From contig DMCY01000031.1 in the NCBI GenBank assembly GCA_003451675.1, forward strand, positions 1 through 37,796: a DNA stretch of 37,796 nucleotides. Reading direction: 5' to 3'. Origin of the DNA: Candidatus Atribacteria bacterium (GTDB lineage Bacteria; Atribacterota; JS1; SB-45; 34-128). A program made the translations under genes and the position numbers. Of this stretch, positions 24,684-32,330 are shown piece after piece. The stretch's first letter is position 1; each line of letters starts with the position of its first letter. The notes under the pieces were generated by a model that was not told the origin of the DNA, ran no database searches, and saw only the letters and a program-made list of their open reading frames with translations.

Positions 24684-26205
24684 TTTTATTTACCGAGACT
24701 CCTCCTCCAGCCATCATTAATCCTATTTCTCCTTCATTGGCAGTTTGTGCATTAAATTCTCCCCGAAACTTTCCTTCGTAAATGACTATTATCCTATCAC
24801 TTAAATTCATAATTTCTGATAATTCTAATGAAATCAATAAAATAGCTTTTCCTTCTTTACTCTGTTTGATTATTTGTTGATGCACAAATTCAGTTGCCCC
24901 CACATCCAATCCTCGAGTTGGCTGAGAGGCAATAATTAATTTTGGGTTTCTTTGCAGTTCTCGGGCAATAACTACCTTCTGTTGATTGCCCCCAGAAAGG
25001 GTATCAGCCAAGGCTTCTATATTAGAGCCCCGGATATCATATTTATATAATAATTCCTGAGAAAATTCCTTAACCTTAATAATATCAAGAAAAATCCCCT
25101 TGGCAAAGGGTTTATTATCTTGTAATCCTAAAATAAAATTCTCGTAAAGAGGAAAATCGACGATCAATCCTCTTAAGAGTCTGTCTTCGGGTATATGAGC
25201 GATTCTCCCCCTAGTAAAAAATTCTCGGGTTTCTTTATTAGTCAAATCTTCCCCGTTGATAATTATCTTTCCGTCATCTACTTTTCTTAATCCAGTTAAA
25301 ACCTCTACTAATTCTGTCTGCCCATTGCCATCTATTCCGGCAATACCTACTATCTCACCTTCAGAAACTTCTAAATTCAACCCCCGTAATGCCGGCAAAC
25401 CCCTTTGGTTTTTCGCAAAAATATCTTTTACTTCCAAAACGGTCTTGCCTACTTTCTTTTTCGGCTTCTCCGTCCGAAATAAAACTTCTCTCCCCACCAT
25501 CATTTTGGCCAACTTAGAAGAATTGGTGTTAGAAGTCTCTATAGTATCAACTACCTTACCATCCCTTAAAACAGTAACTCTATCCGAAATATCCATTACT
25601 TCTTTTAATTTATGAGTAATGAATATTATAGTATGGCCGCTTTCCCTTAAAAAATTCATTATCTTGTAAAGTTCCTTTACTTTTTGAGGAGTAAGTATGG
25701 CTGTAGGTTCATCGAAAATCATTATTTTTGCTCCTCGATAAAGAAGCTTTAATATTTCAGCTCTCTGCTGCATACCTACTGAAATATTCATCACATAGGC
25801 TTGAGGATCTATATTTAATTGGTACTTTTGAGACAATGCAGTTATCTCTTCTTCCGCTTTTTTTATATCTAAAGAAATTCTTTTGGTTGGTTCAGCTCCT
25901 AAAATGAGGTTTTCAATTATAGTAAAAACCGGTATCAACATAAAATGCTGGTGTACCATCCCAATTCCTTTTTTTATGGCATCAGAAGGCCCATTAAAGC
26001 AAACTTCTTCCCCTTTAATAAATATCTTCCCTTCGTCGCAACCATAAAGGCCATAAAGGATATTCATTAAAGTCGTTTTGCCTGCACCATTTTCCCCTAA
26101 TAAGCAATGTATCTCTCCTTTTTTAACTTCAAAATTAATATGATCATTAGCACAGACTAAAGGAAATCTTTTTACAATATTTTCCATTTTTACGATGGGG
26201 AACAT
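24670..26205 (-). CDS. ABC transporter ATP-binding protein with two ATPase domains (nucleoside/BMP type)
   Basis: The 511 residues hold two tandem ABC domains. The first has Walker A GENGAGKTT, signature ISVGMQQR and Walker B IMIFDEPTA. The second has a modified Walker A region (GIAGIDGNGQTE), signature LSGGNQQK and LIIASQPTRGLDVGA in place of a classical Walker B; this asymmetry is usual for RbsA/YufO/NupA-type ATPases. GAGGT lies 6 bases before the ATG. It follows the binding-protein gene after a 77-bp gap that contains a strong hairpin. Confidence 0.93.
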   Translation of the reverse strand: MFPIVKMENIVKRFPLVCANDHINFEVKKGEIHCLLGENGAGKTTLMNILYGLYGCDEGKIFIKGEEVCFNGPSDAIKKGIGMVHQHFMLIPVFTIIENLILGAEPTKRISLDIKKAEEEITALSQKYQLNIDPQAYVMNISVGMQQRAEILKLLYRGAKIMIFDEPTAILTPQKVKELYKIMNFLRESGHTIIFITHKLKEVMDISDRVTVLRDGKVVDTIETSNTNSSKLAKMMVGREVLFRTEKPKKKVGKTVLEVKDIFAKNQRGLPALRGLNLEVSEGEIVGIAGIDGNGQTELVEVLTGLRKVDDGKIIINGEDLTNKETREFFTRGRIAHIPEDRLLRGLIVDFPLYENFILGLQDNKPFAKGIFLDIIKVKEFSQELLYKYDIRGSNIEALADTLSGGNQQKVVIARELQRNPKLIIASQPTRGLDVGATEFVHQQIIKQSKEGKAILLISLELSEIMNLSDRIIVIYEGKFRGEFNAQTANEGEIGLMMAGGGVSVNKNGKE

Positions 26206-26237
26206 ATCTATACCTCGATATTATGAAATAAGACACG

Positions 26238-26268
26238 CCGGCTTAATTACTAAAAGCAATTAAGCCGG
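26238..26268 (-). promoter_or_regulatory. Intra-operon hairpin after the BMP binding-protein gene
   Basis: CCGGCTTAATT and AATTAAGCCGG form a perfect 11-bp inverted repeat with a 9-base loop. It lies between the binding-protein stop and the ATPase start and has no T-run on the transcribed strand. Such hairpins commonly stabilise the upstream message or reduce read-through, giving more binding protein than membrane components. Confidence 0.75.
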
Positions 26269-26282
26269 TTTCAAACAATCAA

Positions 26283-27293
26283 TTAAATTTCAGGTGGTGT
26301 AAATTTTTCTAATTCATCTAAAGTAGTAGGTGGATCAATTTTCTCTTCAATTATCATCTGTTTTAACATATTAACATAGTCAAGAATTTCTTTTGGAACG
26401 AGTTTCCCTGTGGTAGGAGCAATATCAATTCCTCCCTCTGCTACTCCATACCTGTAAATTCCACTTTTAAAGTTTCCTTCTTTCACCATCTTTGCAGCAT
26501 TAAAAACTGCAATATCAACTCGTTTAATCATAGAAGTAATTACGTTATCTGGAGCTAAATAATTTTGGTCTCTGTCTACTCCAATTACATATTTGTTCTT
26601 CTTCTTAGCAGCATTTATGACCCCTAAGCCAGTCATACCTGCTACTTGAAACACTACGTCTGCTCCTTGGTCATATTGAGCAGTGGCCATTTCTTCTCCT
26701 TTAGCAGGATCAGCAAAAGTACCGGTATAGGATACTAAAACTTTTACATCAGGATTAGCAGTCATAACCCCGGCCCTATAACCCGCCTCAAACTTTTTAG
26801 TAATAGGGGTTTCCATACCTCCTACAAAGCCCACAATTCCTGATTTAGTCATCTTGGCAGCAATTGCCCCTACCAGAAATGCACCCTCATTCTCTTTAAA
26901 AAGTAGACAAGCAACGTTGGGAGCATCTACTGTCCCATCAACTATGCCAAAATTGGATTCAGGAAATAATTCTGCTACTTCTGCCAATGCATCTTTCATC
27001 ATAAAACCAACTGCAATAATTAGATCGACTTTTTGCTCAGCCAGGGTACTAAAATTAGGGACATACTGAGCCTGCTCTCTTGATTCTAATACTTTTTTTT
27101 CAATCCCTAATTTTTCTTCAGCCATTATTAAGCCGGCCCAGGCTGCATCGTTAAAAGCCTGATCTCCAAGACCAGATTGGTTGGTTACCATAGTCATTAC
27201 TAACTTCTTTTCTGCTGAAACAAAAGATATTGTTCCAAGCAATATAATCAAAACTAAAAACAAACTTAAAAATACTCTACTTAAATTTTTCAT
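26283..27293 (-). CDS. BMP family substrate-binding protein (purine nucleoside receptor PnrA-like)
   Basis: Its 336 residues begin with a signal peptide (KNLSR, hydrophobic stretch, SFVSA) with likely cleavage after Ala27. The mature part has LVMTMVTNQSGLGDQAFND, a typical BMP start, then VGFVGGMETPITKKFEAGYRAG and VIGVDRDQN. BMP proteins such as PnrA/TmpC bind nucleosides. Many are lipoproteins, but there is no Cys lipobox here, so it is probably free in a periplasm, which hints at a two-membrane cell. AAGGAGGG precedes the ATG by 4 bases. The 129-bp gap upstream shows no clear promoter. Confidence 0.92.
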   Translation of the reverse strand: MKNLSRVFLSLFLVLIILLGTISFVSAEKKLVMTMVTNQSGLGDQAFNDAAWAGLIMAEEKLGIEKKVLESREQAQYVPNFSTLAEQKVDLIIAVGFMMKDALAEVAELFPESNFGIVDGTVDAPNVACLLFKENEGAFLVGAIAAKMTKSGIVGFVGGMETPITKKFEAGYRAGVMTANPDVKVLVSYTGTFADPAKGEEMATAQYDQGADVVFQVAGMTGLGVINAAKKKNKYVIGVDRDQNYLAPDNVITSMIKRVDIAVFNAAKMVKEGNFKSGIYRYGVAEGGIDIAPTTGKLVPKEILDYVNMLKQMIIEEKIDPPTTLDELEKFTPPEI

Positions 27294-27422
27294 TTTTCCC
27301 TCCTTAAATTTATATCTATCGCTTTTGTCTTTAAAAATAGCTAAAAAATTCTTTTTTCTTTAAAATTTACCTCCCTTCTTTTTCATCTACTCTTGCCATG
27401 GTCTGCAATAAACACAAATCAA

Positions 27423-28781
27423 TTACGGTAATGGCCAATTATTTTTCTCCCACAATTTAATAGCCTCTTTTCTGCAATCCTGATATACGGATTCTTCGTC
27501 AAGATTTAGGAATTTACCCTTTTCCAGAATAACTTTTCCATCTATAATAACTGTATCAACATCTGATCGCTCACAGGTACTTACTATATAATTCTCGACA
27601 TTCGCCTCAAATACAGGAACTGCTCCTTTCTTTTTTATTAAAATAATATCTGCTTTTTTACCCGGTTCCAGAGACCCTATCTCATTTTCCATAAGCACCG
27701 CTTTTGCCCCCTCGATTGTAGCCATGCTAAGAAGTTGAGAATCGGGTAAAAGTTCAAGATCCTCATATTTGATTCTGTGAATCATCTGCGCAGTTCTCAT
27801 TATTTCAAACATAGAATGGGTCTGGCCATCAGTCCCTAATCCAACAATAACTCCCTCCTTAATAAAAGGGATCATATCAGGCCAAAATCCAAATATTGCA
27901 TTAGACTCAGCATTATGGGCAATTTTTACATCGTGGGCTTTAAATATTTCGGGGTCCTTAAGAGGGTTTAGATAACTACAATGGAAGAGAAGAACATCTG
28001 GTCCCAAAAAATTTATTTCCTCTAAATACCTTGTTGGACGTTTTCCATACTTTCTGGTTGAATCGTAAACATGCCACCTGTCATCAGCCATATGCATCAT
28101 TATTCCACACCCAAGTTTATCCGCCTCATTTCTCACTTGAATAAGTAATTCGGTGGGACAAGAAAAAGTGGTATGTACACCTATTCTTGCTTTTATTCTT
28201 CCTTTCTTCGGGTTTATCTTTTTTATAAAATCAATGTTTTCCTGCAACCCTAGTTCTTGATTCTCTTTGCTTATTCTGCCTGTGGTTTCAAAGGAAAGAA
28301 CTGCTCTTATCCCGGATTCAAGAGCGGCTTGATACACTGCATTAAGAGCTCCTGGTAGAGCATAAGAGCCTTCTGCTGTATCTGTAGTTGTAGTTATTCC
28401 GCTCCGTATATTGCCGATTATACTTGTAAGAGAACCAATATACATCTGTTCTTTGGTGACCCGATCTTCCAACATAGGGTACCAAAATCTCTCCATCCAG
28501 GATATAAAAGAAAAATCAGAATCATCAAAACCTGAAAAAGGTATACTCCGTACAACAGCGCTATACAAATGGTTGTGCAAACTGATAAAGCCCGGGGATA
28601 CAATCTTTCCTGAGGCATCTATTATTTTGCTGCCTTTTTCATATTTAGCTAAATCAATCTTATCTGCTTTGTCTATCCATTTTATAATATTATTTTCTAT
28701 ATATACAACGCCATCTCTTAAAATAGAATTATTTGAATCTTTAGTTACTACAAGTCCGTTCTTTATTAATATTTTTTCCAT
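27423..28781 (-). CDS. Amidohydrolase, SsnA/TRZ-ATZ family (first copy)
   Basis: The 452-residue hydrolase carries SPGFISLHNHLYSAV (HxH), GVHTTFSCP, MHMADD, LFHCSYLN and GTDGQTHSMF, the metal-binding pattern of the cytosine/guanine/triazine deaminase group. It is clearly diverged from the other amidohydrolase at 21259. It lies 26 bp after the aldolase gene and immediately before the nucleoside-type binding protein, suggesting that it acts on the imported compound or its base. SsnA, a putative aminohydrolase of the E. coli purine cluster, is the nearest named relative I would propose. Confidence 0.84.
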   Translation of the reverse strand: MEKILIKNGLVVTKDSNNSILRDGVVYIENNIIKWIDKADKIDLAKYEKGSKIIDASGKIVSPGFISLHNHLYSAVVRSIPFSGFDDSDFSFISWMERFWYPMLEDRVTKEQMYIGSLTSIIGNIRSGITTTTDTAEGSYALPGALNAVYQAALESGIRAVLSFETTGRISKENQELGLQENIDFIKKINPKKGRIKARIGVHTTFSCPTELLIQVRNEADKLGCGIMMHMADDRWHVYDSTRKYGKRPTRYLEEINFLGPDVLLFHCSYLNPLKDPEIFKAHDVKIAHNAESNAIFGFWPDMIPFIKEGVIVGLGTDGQTHSMFEIMRTAQMIHRIKYEDLELLPDSQLLSMATIEGAKAVLMENEIGSLEPGKKADIILIKKKGAVPVFEANVENYIVSTCERSDVDTVIIDGKVILEKGKFLNLDEESVYQDCRKEAIKLWEKNNWPLP

Positions 28782-28807
28782 AAATCACACAACCCTTTAA
28801 ATTTAAA

Positions 28808-29602
28808 TTAATTATTTTTCGTCAAATCTTGAGCACATTCTCTTAGTTCTTTAAGGCCACTGGATGATGATTGTTTTATAAATCCAAGATCTGTCTGATA
28901 GGTAATTATCTTCATTCCTTTAGTCATCCATTCTTTAAGTTTTTGTAAACCTCCAATATGCATGCCTGTATATACCCCATATTTTCTCCCTGCATCAACA
29001 ACTTTTTGAATGGCATCTGACATAATAGGATTATCAAGATCATTAGAAATACCACAAGAAACTGCAAGATCGTTTGGACCAAGAATGGCAGCATTAACGC
29101 CCTCAACAGAAAGTAGGGAATCTATATTATCAATAGCCTTTTTTCTTTCTATCTGAACAATAATAAAATTCTCCTTATTCGCTTTTTGAACAAAAGGAAT
29201 AAGGGCTTCGGCTTTATAATCATTATGTCCTTTATTAATTGAACATCCCCTTTCTCCTAATGGAGGGTATTTTGCATATTTTACAATTTTCTCAACTTGC
29301 TCCCTTGTTTCAACTCTTGGGACCATAATTCCCTGTGCCCCAGCATCAAGACAACGTGCGATAAGATGATACTGGAGGTCTGGAACCCGAACCAAAGGAG
29401 TCATCCCGGTTAATCGAATAATCTTTAATAAATCTGCAACAGACTCCATATTGTGAGCACCATGTTCCATATCAATAAATAAAAAATCAAATCCAACGTC
29501 AGCAAGAAGGAGAGGGATTGCTGGCGTTCTTAACTCTTGAAGCATTGTTCCTATCACTACTTCACCGTTATTTAATAATCTTTTTAACCTATTATCTTTC
29601 AT
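28808..29602 (-). CDS. HpcH/HpaI family class II aldolase
   Basis: The 264-residue product matches HpaI-type aldolases: FDFLFIDMEHGAHN with the Glu-His pair, PLVRVPD with the catalytic Arg, GAQGIMVPRVET, VQIERKKAIDNID with a metal-ligand Glu and LGPNDLAVSCG with a metal-ligand Asp. These enzymes cleave 2-keto-3-deoxy acids to pyruvate (or a related oxoacid) and an aldehyde. It is the first gene of the 17-gene run, with AGGAAGG 9 bases upstream of the ATG. The aldehyde product could be a substrate for the operon AOR (inference). The true sugar acid or oxoacid is unknown. Confidence 0.88.
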   Translation of the reverse strand: MKDNRLKRLLNNGEVVIGTMLQELRTPAIPLLLADVGFDFLFIDMEHGAHNMESVADLLKIIRLTGMTPLVRVPDLQYHLIARCLDAGAQGIMVPRVETREQVEKIVKYAKYPPLGERGCSINKGHNDYKAEALIPFVQKANKENFIIVQIERKKAIDNIDSLLSVEGVNAAILGPNDLAVSCGISNDLDNPIMSDAIQKVVDAGRKYGVYTGMHIGGLQKLKEWMTKGMKIITYQTDLGFIKQSSSSGLKELRECAQDLTKNN

Positions 29603-29640
29603 TATATATATCCTTCCTATATTATTTTGGTTTTAAATTA

Positions 29641-29707
29641 TGTGTTCTGAACATCTGAACATCTGATATGTTGTTTTTATAATATAATAATCTGTCATTA
29701 CTGTCAA
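29641..29707 (-). promoter_or_regulatory. Promoter and operator-like repeats of the nucleobase operon
   Basis: On the minus strand a perfect -35 TTGACA (29707-29702) and TATTAT (29684-29679) are separated by 17 bases, predicting a start near 29672. Just downstream the plus strand reads TCTGAACA twice in tandem (29646-29653, 29654-29661) and then TCTGAT, with a TGTTC-T-GAACA palindrome at 29643-29653. A repeat over the transcription start is where a repressor, plausibly the operon GntR protein, would bind. Confidence 0.72.
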
Positions 29708-29854
29708 ATTTTTTTTATAATTTTTTATCTTATATCAAAAGAGCACCAATGAAAAATTTTCACTCATCCTAATATAAGGTATTGCTCTTCGGTAAAAGCT
29801 TATATTTTAAATCTTTTGGGTTGTGAAAAAACGTTTAAAGGTAATTATTTATAA

Positions 29855-30007
29855 GTATTTTCAGTCCAAACAGGCAAGATTAATGAAATATTATATGATT
29901 GTATGATTGAGGATAACTTCTATCGACCCTATAGGGGACTGAATCTTTTGACTCCTATTGAATATTTTAGTAATTTATTAAATAATAAAGGTCCTCCAAT
30001 GTTGTAA
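29855..30007 (+). pseudogene. C-terminal remnant of an IS3/IS481-type transposase (integrase core)
   Basis: A 50-codon frame ending in TAA at 30005-30007 includes LYDCMIEDNFYRPYRGLNLL and TPIEYFSNLL, clearly the end of a DDE integrase catalytic domain (usual form NYxRPHxALNxLTPxEY). No start or upstream domain is present. The rest of 29603-30282 holds the operon promoter, a TGAAAA-A-TTTTCA palindrome near 29749 and simple repeats (TATACTGTATACTG near 30210), but no gene. Confidence 0.65.
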
Positions 30008-30225
30008 CTGTATTGGACTCAAATAATAAATGTCAGTTGCATTTTAAAAGTGAACCATTTAAATTTAAATTTACAAATTTATTCTTTCGAGGTATTATAT
30101 AAAAAGCTGACATAAATTAGTAGTTAGCGTTAAATGCAAGTTGACAGTTTTCAGTTTTTAGATAAAGAGATAAAGAGAATCGGATTCTGTATCCTGGCTT
30201 CTTCACTATATACTGTATACTGTTT

Positions 30226-30253
30226 TTGTTTGATTTAGGTTGTTCTATAAAAT
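30226..30253 (+). promoter_or_regulatory. Possible promoter of the Na/phosphate cotransporter gene
   Basis: TTGTTT and TAAAAT lie 16 bases apart, about 30 bases before the ATG at 30283. The -35 is weak and the region is A+T-rich, so this is only a candidate. Confidence 0.35.
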
Positions 30254-30282
30254 ATATTTAGAATTTCATTTGGGAGTATAAC

Positions 30283-31893
30283 ATGTTTTTTGTTCTAATG
30301 GGTTTAATCGGTGGTCTGGCTCTCTTCTTATATGGGATGCAAATTACCAGTGAAGGCTTAAAGAATACCTTCGGTAATAAACTAAAACAGATCCTGAGTA
30401 GCCTGTCCAGGAATAAATTAATCGCCTTATTAACCGGCATTATTATTACTTTTACTATTCAGAGCAGTACCGCAGCTTCTACCCTATTGGTAAGCCTGGT
30501 AAATACCGGAATTATGAGTTTAAGTCAGACTCTTGGTATCTTACTGGGAACCAGTATGGGAACAACTCTTACCGCCCAGATAATTGCCTTTAAAGTATCT
30601 GACTATGCCCTCTTAATAATTGTTCTTGGATTTGGCTTAAAACTCTTAGGGAGAAAAAGAAAACAAAGATTTATAGGCAATATCTTGTTGGGTATAGGTT
30701 TTATCTTTTTGGGAATGAAGGTGATGTCCGAGTCAGTCTCTCCCCTTAAAGATCACACCCTCTTTAAAGAAACATTGACTAATTTAGAACATATTCCTTT
30801 GTTGGCCTTACTCGCCTCTGCCTTACTTACCAGTGTAATTCAAAGCAGTACCGCCACTATGGGTTTAACTATTTCTCTGGCTATGCAAGGTTTGATATCT
30901 CTAAATCTGGCTATTCCGATAATTTTGGGCTCACATTTGGGTTCCTGTTCCACCGTCCTTTTTGCCGGCATCGGAGCTTCCCGAAGTGCAAAAAGGGTGA
31001 CTTTAGCAAACTTATTATTTAAACTGGTAGGCGTTATCGTATTTTTCTTACTCACTCCCTATATAATTCTTCTGATACAGAAGTCTTCGGCAAACCTGCC
31101 CCGACAAATTGCTAATGCTCATGCCTTAATCATCGTGGGTAATGCCTTGATTTTTCTCCCTTTTACTGAAAAATTTGCTAAATTTTTAGAAAAGATTATT
31201 CCCCAAACAGAAGAGGTGGAGGTCTTGCAAAAACCTAAATTCTTAGACTCGGGCGCCCTTGGAACCCCGGAGATTGCCTTCTATCTGGCCAGCAAGGAGA
31301 TATTGCGAATTTCCAATGCTGTAGAGGAGATGGTCCTGGGGGTTATGAAGGTATTTACCGACAATGATGAAAGATTGCTGGATGAAATAAGCGCACAAGA
31401 TATGGTCGTGGATAATCTTTCTCGAGAGATAACTAAATATTTAACCAGGATAAGTTTTGAAACCCTCTCTGAAGAACATTCTAAAGAAGTATTTAGGTTA
31501 TTGTACATTGTCGATGACCTGGAACATATCGGAGATTTAATAGATAAAAATCTGATTCCTTTGGTGGAAAAAAAGATAGACCACAGTCTGGTATTTTCTG
31601 AAAAAGGTGTAGAAGAGATTAAAAATATGCATCAAGAGGTTTACAACAACCTTCGAAATGCTATCGGGGCTTTCGCTCTCCAGGATCAAAGAATGGCTCA
31701 AAAAGTAATCGACCATAAAGAATACATCGATTCCCTGGAAATAACTTTGCGCAAGACTCATATCAACCGATTAAATGTAGGGATAGAACTTTCCCAAAAG
31801 ACCAGTGGTGTTCATTTGGATCTAATCAATATCCTTAAAAGAATAAATGATCACTCCTTTTCTATCGCCAGGGCAGTAGTGGGAGAAATATAA
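30283..31893 (+). CDS. Na/Pi cotransporter family protein with PhoU-like C-terminal domain
   Basis: The N-terminal 310 residues are a multi-span membrane domain with the duplicated QSSTA motif of the NptA/SLC34 family (TIQSSTAAS near 65 and VIQSSTATM near 187) and LFLYGMQITSEGL at the start. The C-terminal 200 residues are helical and PhoU-like, with two related helical repeats (around NAVEEMVLGVMKVF and EVYNNLRNAIGAF). It probably takes up phosphate with sodium and senses it through the PhoU part. GGGAG lies 6 bases before the ATG. It stands alone on the plus strand, diverging from the nucleobase operon. Confidence 0.92.
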   Translation: MFFVLMGLIGGLALFLYGMQITSEGLKNTFGNKLKQILSSLSRNKLIALLTGIIITFTIQSSTAASTLLVSLVNTGIMSLSQTLGILLGTSMGTTLTAQIIAFKVSDYALLIIVLGFGLKLLGRKRKQRFIGNILLGIGFIFLGMKVMSESVSPLKDHTLFKETLTNLEHIPLLALLASALLTSVIQSSTATMGLTISLAMQGLISLNLAIPIILGSHLGSCSTVLFAGIGASRSAKRVTLANLLFKLVGVIVFFLLTPYIILLIQKSSANLPRQIANAHALIIVGNALIFLPFTEKFAKFLEKIIPQTEEVEVLQKPKFLDSGALGTPEIAFYLASKEILRISNAVEEMVLGVMKVFTDNDERLLDEISAQDMVVDNLSREITKYLTRISFETLSEEHSKEVFRLLYIVDDLEHIGDLIDKNLIPLVEKKIDHSLVFSEKGVEEIKNMHQEVYNNLRNAIGAFALQDQRMAQKVIDHKEYIDSLEITLRKTHINRLNVGIELSQKTSGVHLDLINILKRINDHSFSIARAVVGEI

Positions 31894-31988
31894 ACTAACG
31901 CGGAGCGTATAGCGTTTAGTATTAGTTAGTTAGTTAATTGGTTACTTGGTTAACTAGTTATATGATTGAGATATAGATAAAATTATAG

Positions 31989-32109
31989 GACAGGCGTTAC
32001 CTGTTTTTAAGAGTAAATGCCCGCCTGTCTCTGAATTAAGGTAGGGGTCCGATTAATCGAACCCGTTAAAAGAAGGTGTCTGAAAACCCGGGGCGGATGA
32101 ATCCGCCCC
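31989..32109. repeat. Cluster of three intergenic palindromes
   Basis: Three inverted repeats follow each other: GACAGGCG/CGCCTGTC (31989-31996 with 32022-32029), a 20-base near-perfect one reading GGGTCCGATT and its complement (32045-32064, one mismatch), and GGGGCGGAT/ATCCGCCCC with a 2-base loop (32090-32109) followed by CTACAAAAAAA. The last two look like mobile REP-type elements common between genes of uncultured bacteria. The whole 31894-32330 gap shows no gene; a TTGTCATTGCGA fragment at about 32129 is another commonly seen intergenic element. Confidence 0.7.
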
Positions 32110-32210
32110 CTACAAAAAAACAATGTATTTTGTCATTGCGAATAAAGCAGACTGATAACCGAAAACTGTCAACTGAAAGCCTGTATTTAATACTAATGAC
32201 TATTATAATT

Positions 32211-32234
32211 GGTCAATTGGTGAATTGGTGAATT
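32211..32234. repeat. 8-bp tandem repeat GGTSAATT
   Basis: GGTCAATT, GGTGAATT, GGTGAATT follow without gaps, then decay into AACTGGTCAACC and GGTAACCAGCTAACC up to about 32300. A looser version (TTAGTTAGTTAGTTAATTGG) lies at 31916-31960. It is the reverse complement of the unit at 871-894. Confidence 0.7.
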
Positions 32235-32330
32235 AATTCTAACTGGTCAACCGCCTAACTGACTAATAGGGTAACTCCAACTAGGTAACCAGCTAACCAA
32301 ATAACAAACAAGGATACATAATTAAATTAT

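Noticed and set aside
27363..27403. Possible leader peptide ATG GCA AGA GTA ... AGG TAA before the BMP gene
   Set aside because: No ribosome binding site before the ATG, and no attenuator structure or run of regulatory codons.
28924..29106. Second minus-strand frame inside the HpaI aldolase gene
   Set aside because: Shadow of the aldolase in another frame with no independent support.
30141..30169. TTGACA as a promoter for the Na/Pi gene
   Set aside because: No acceptable -10 at 16-18 bases; the hexamer is part of a TTGACAGTTTTCAGTTTT simple-repeat type also seen near 32160.
31894..32330. CRISPR-like array in the repeat-rich spacer
   Set aside because: The repeats are short, degenerate and contiguous, without regular spacers, and no cas gene is nearby.
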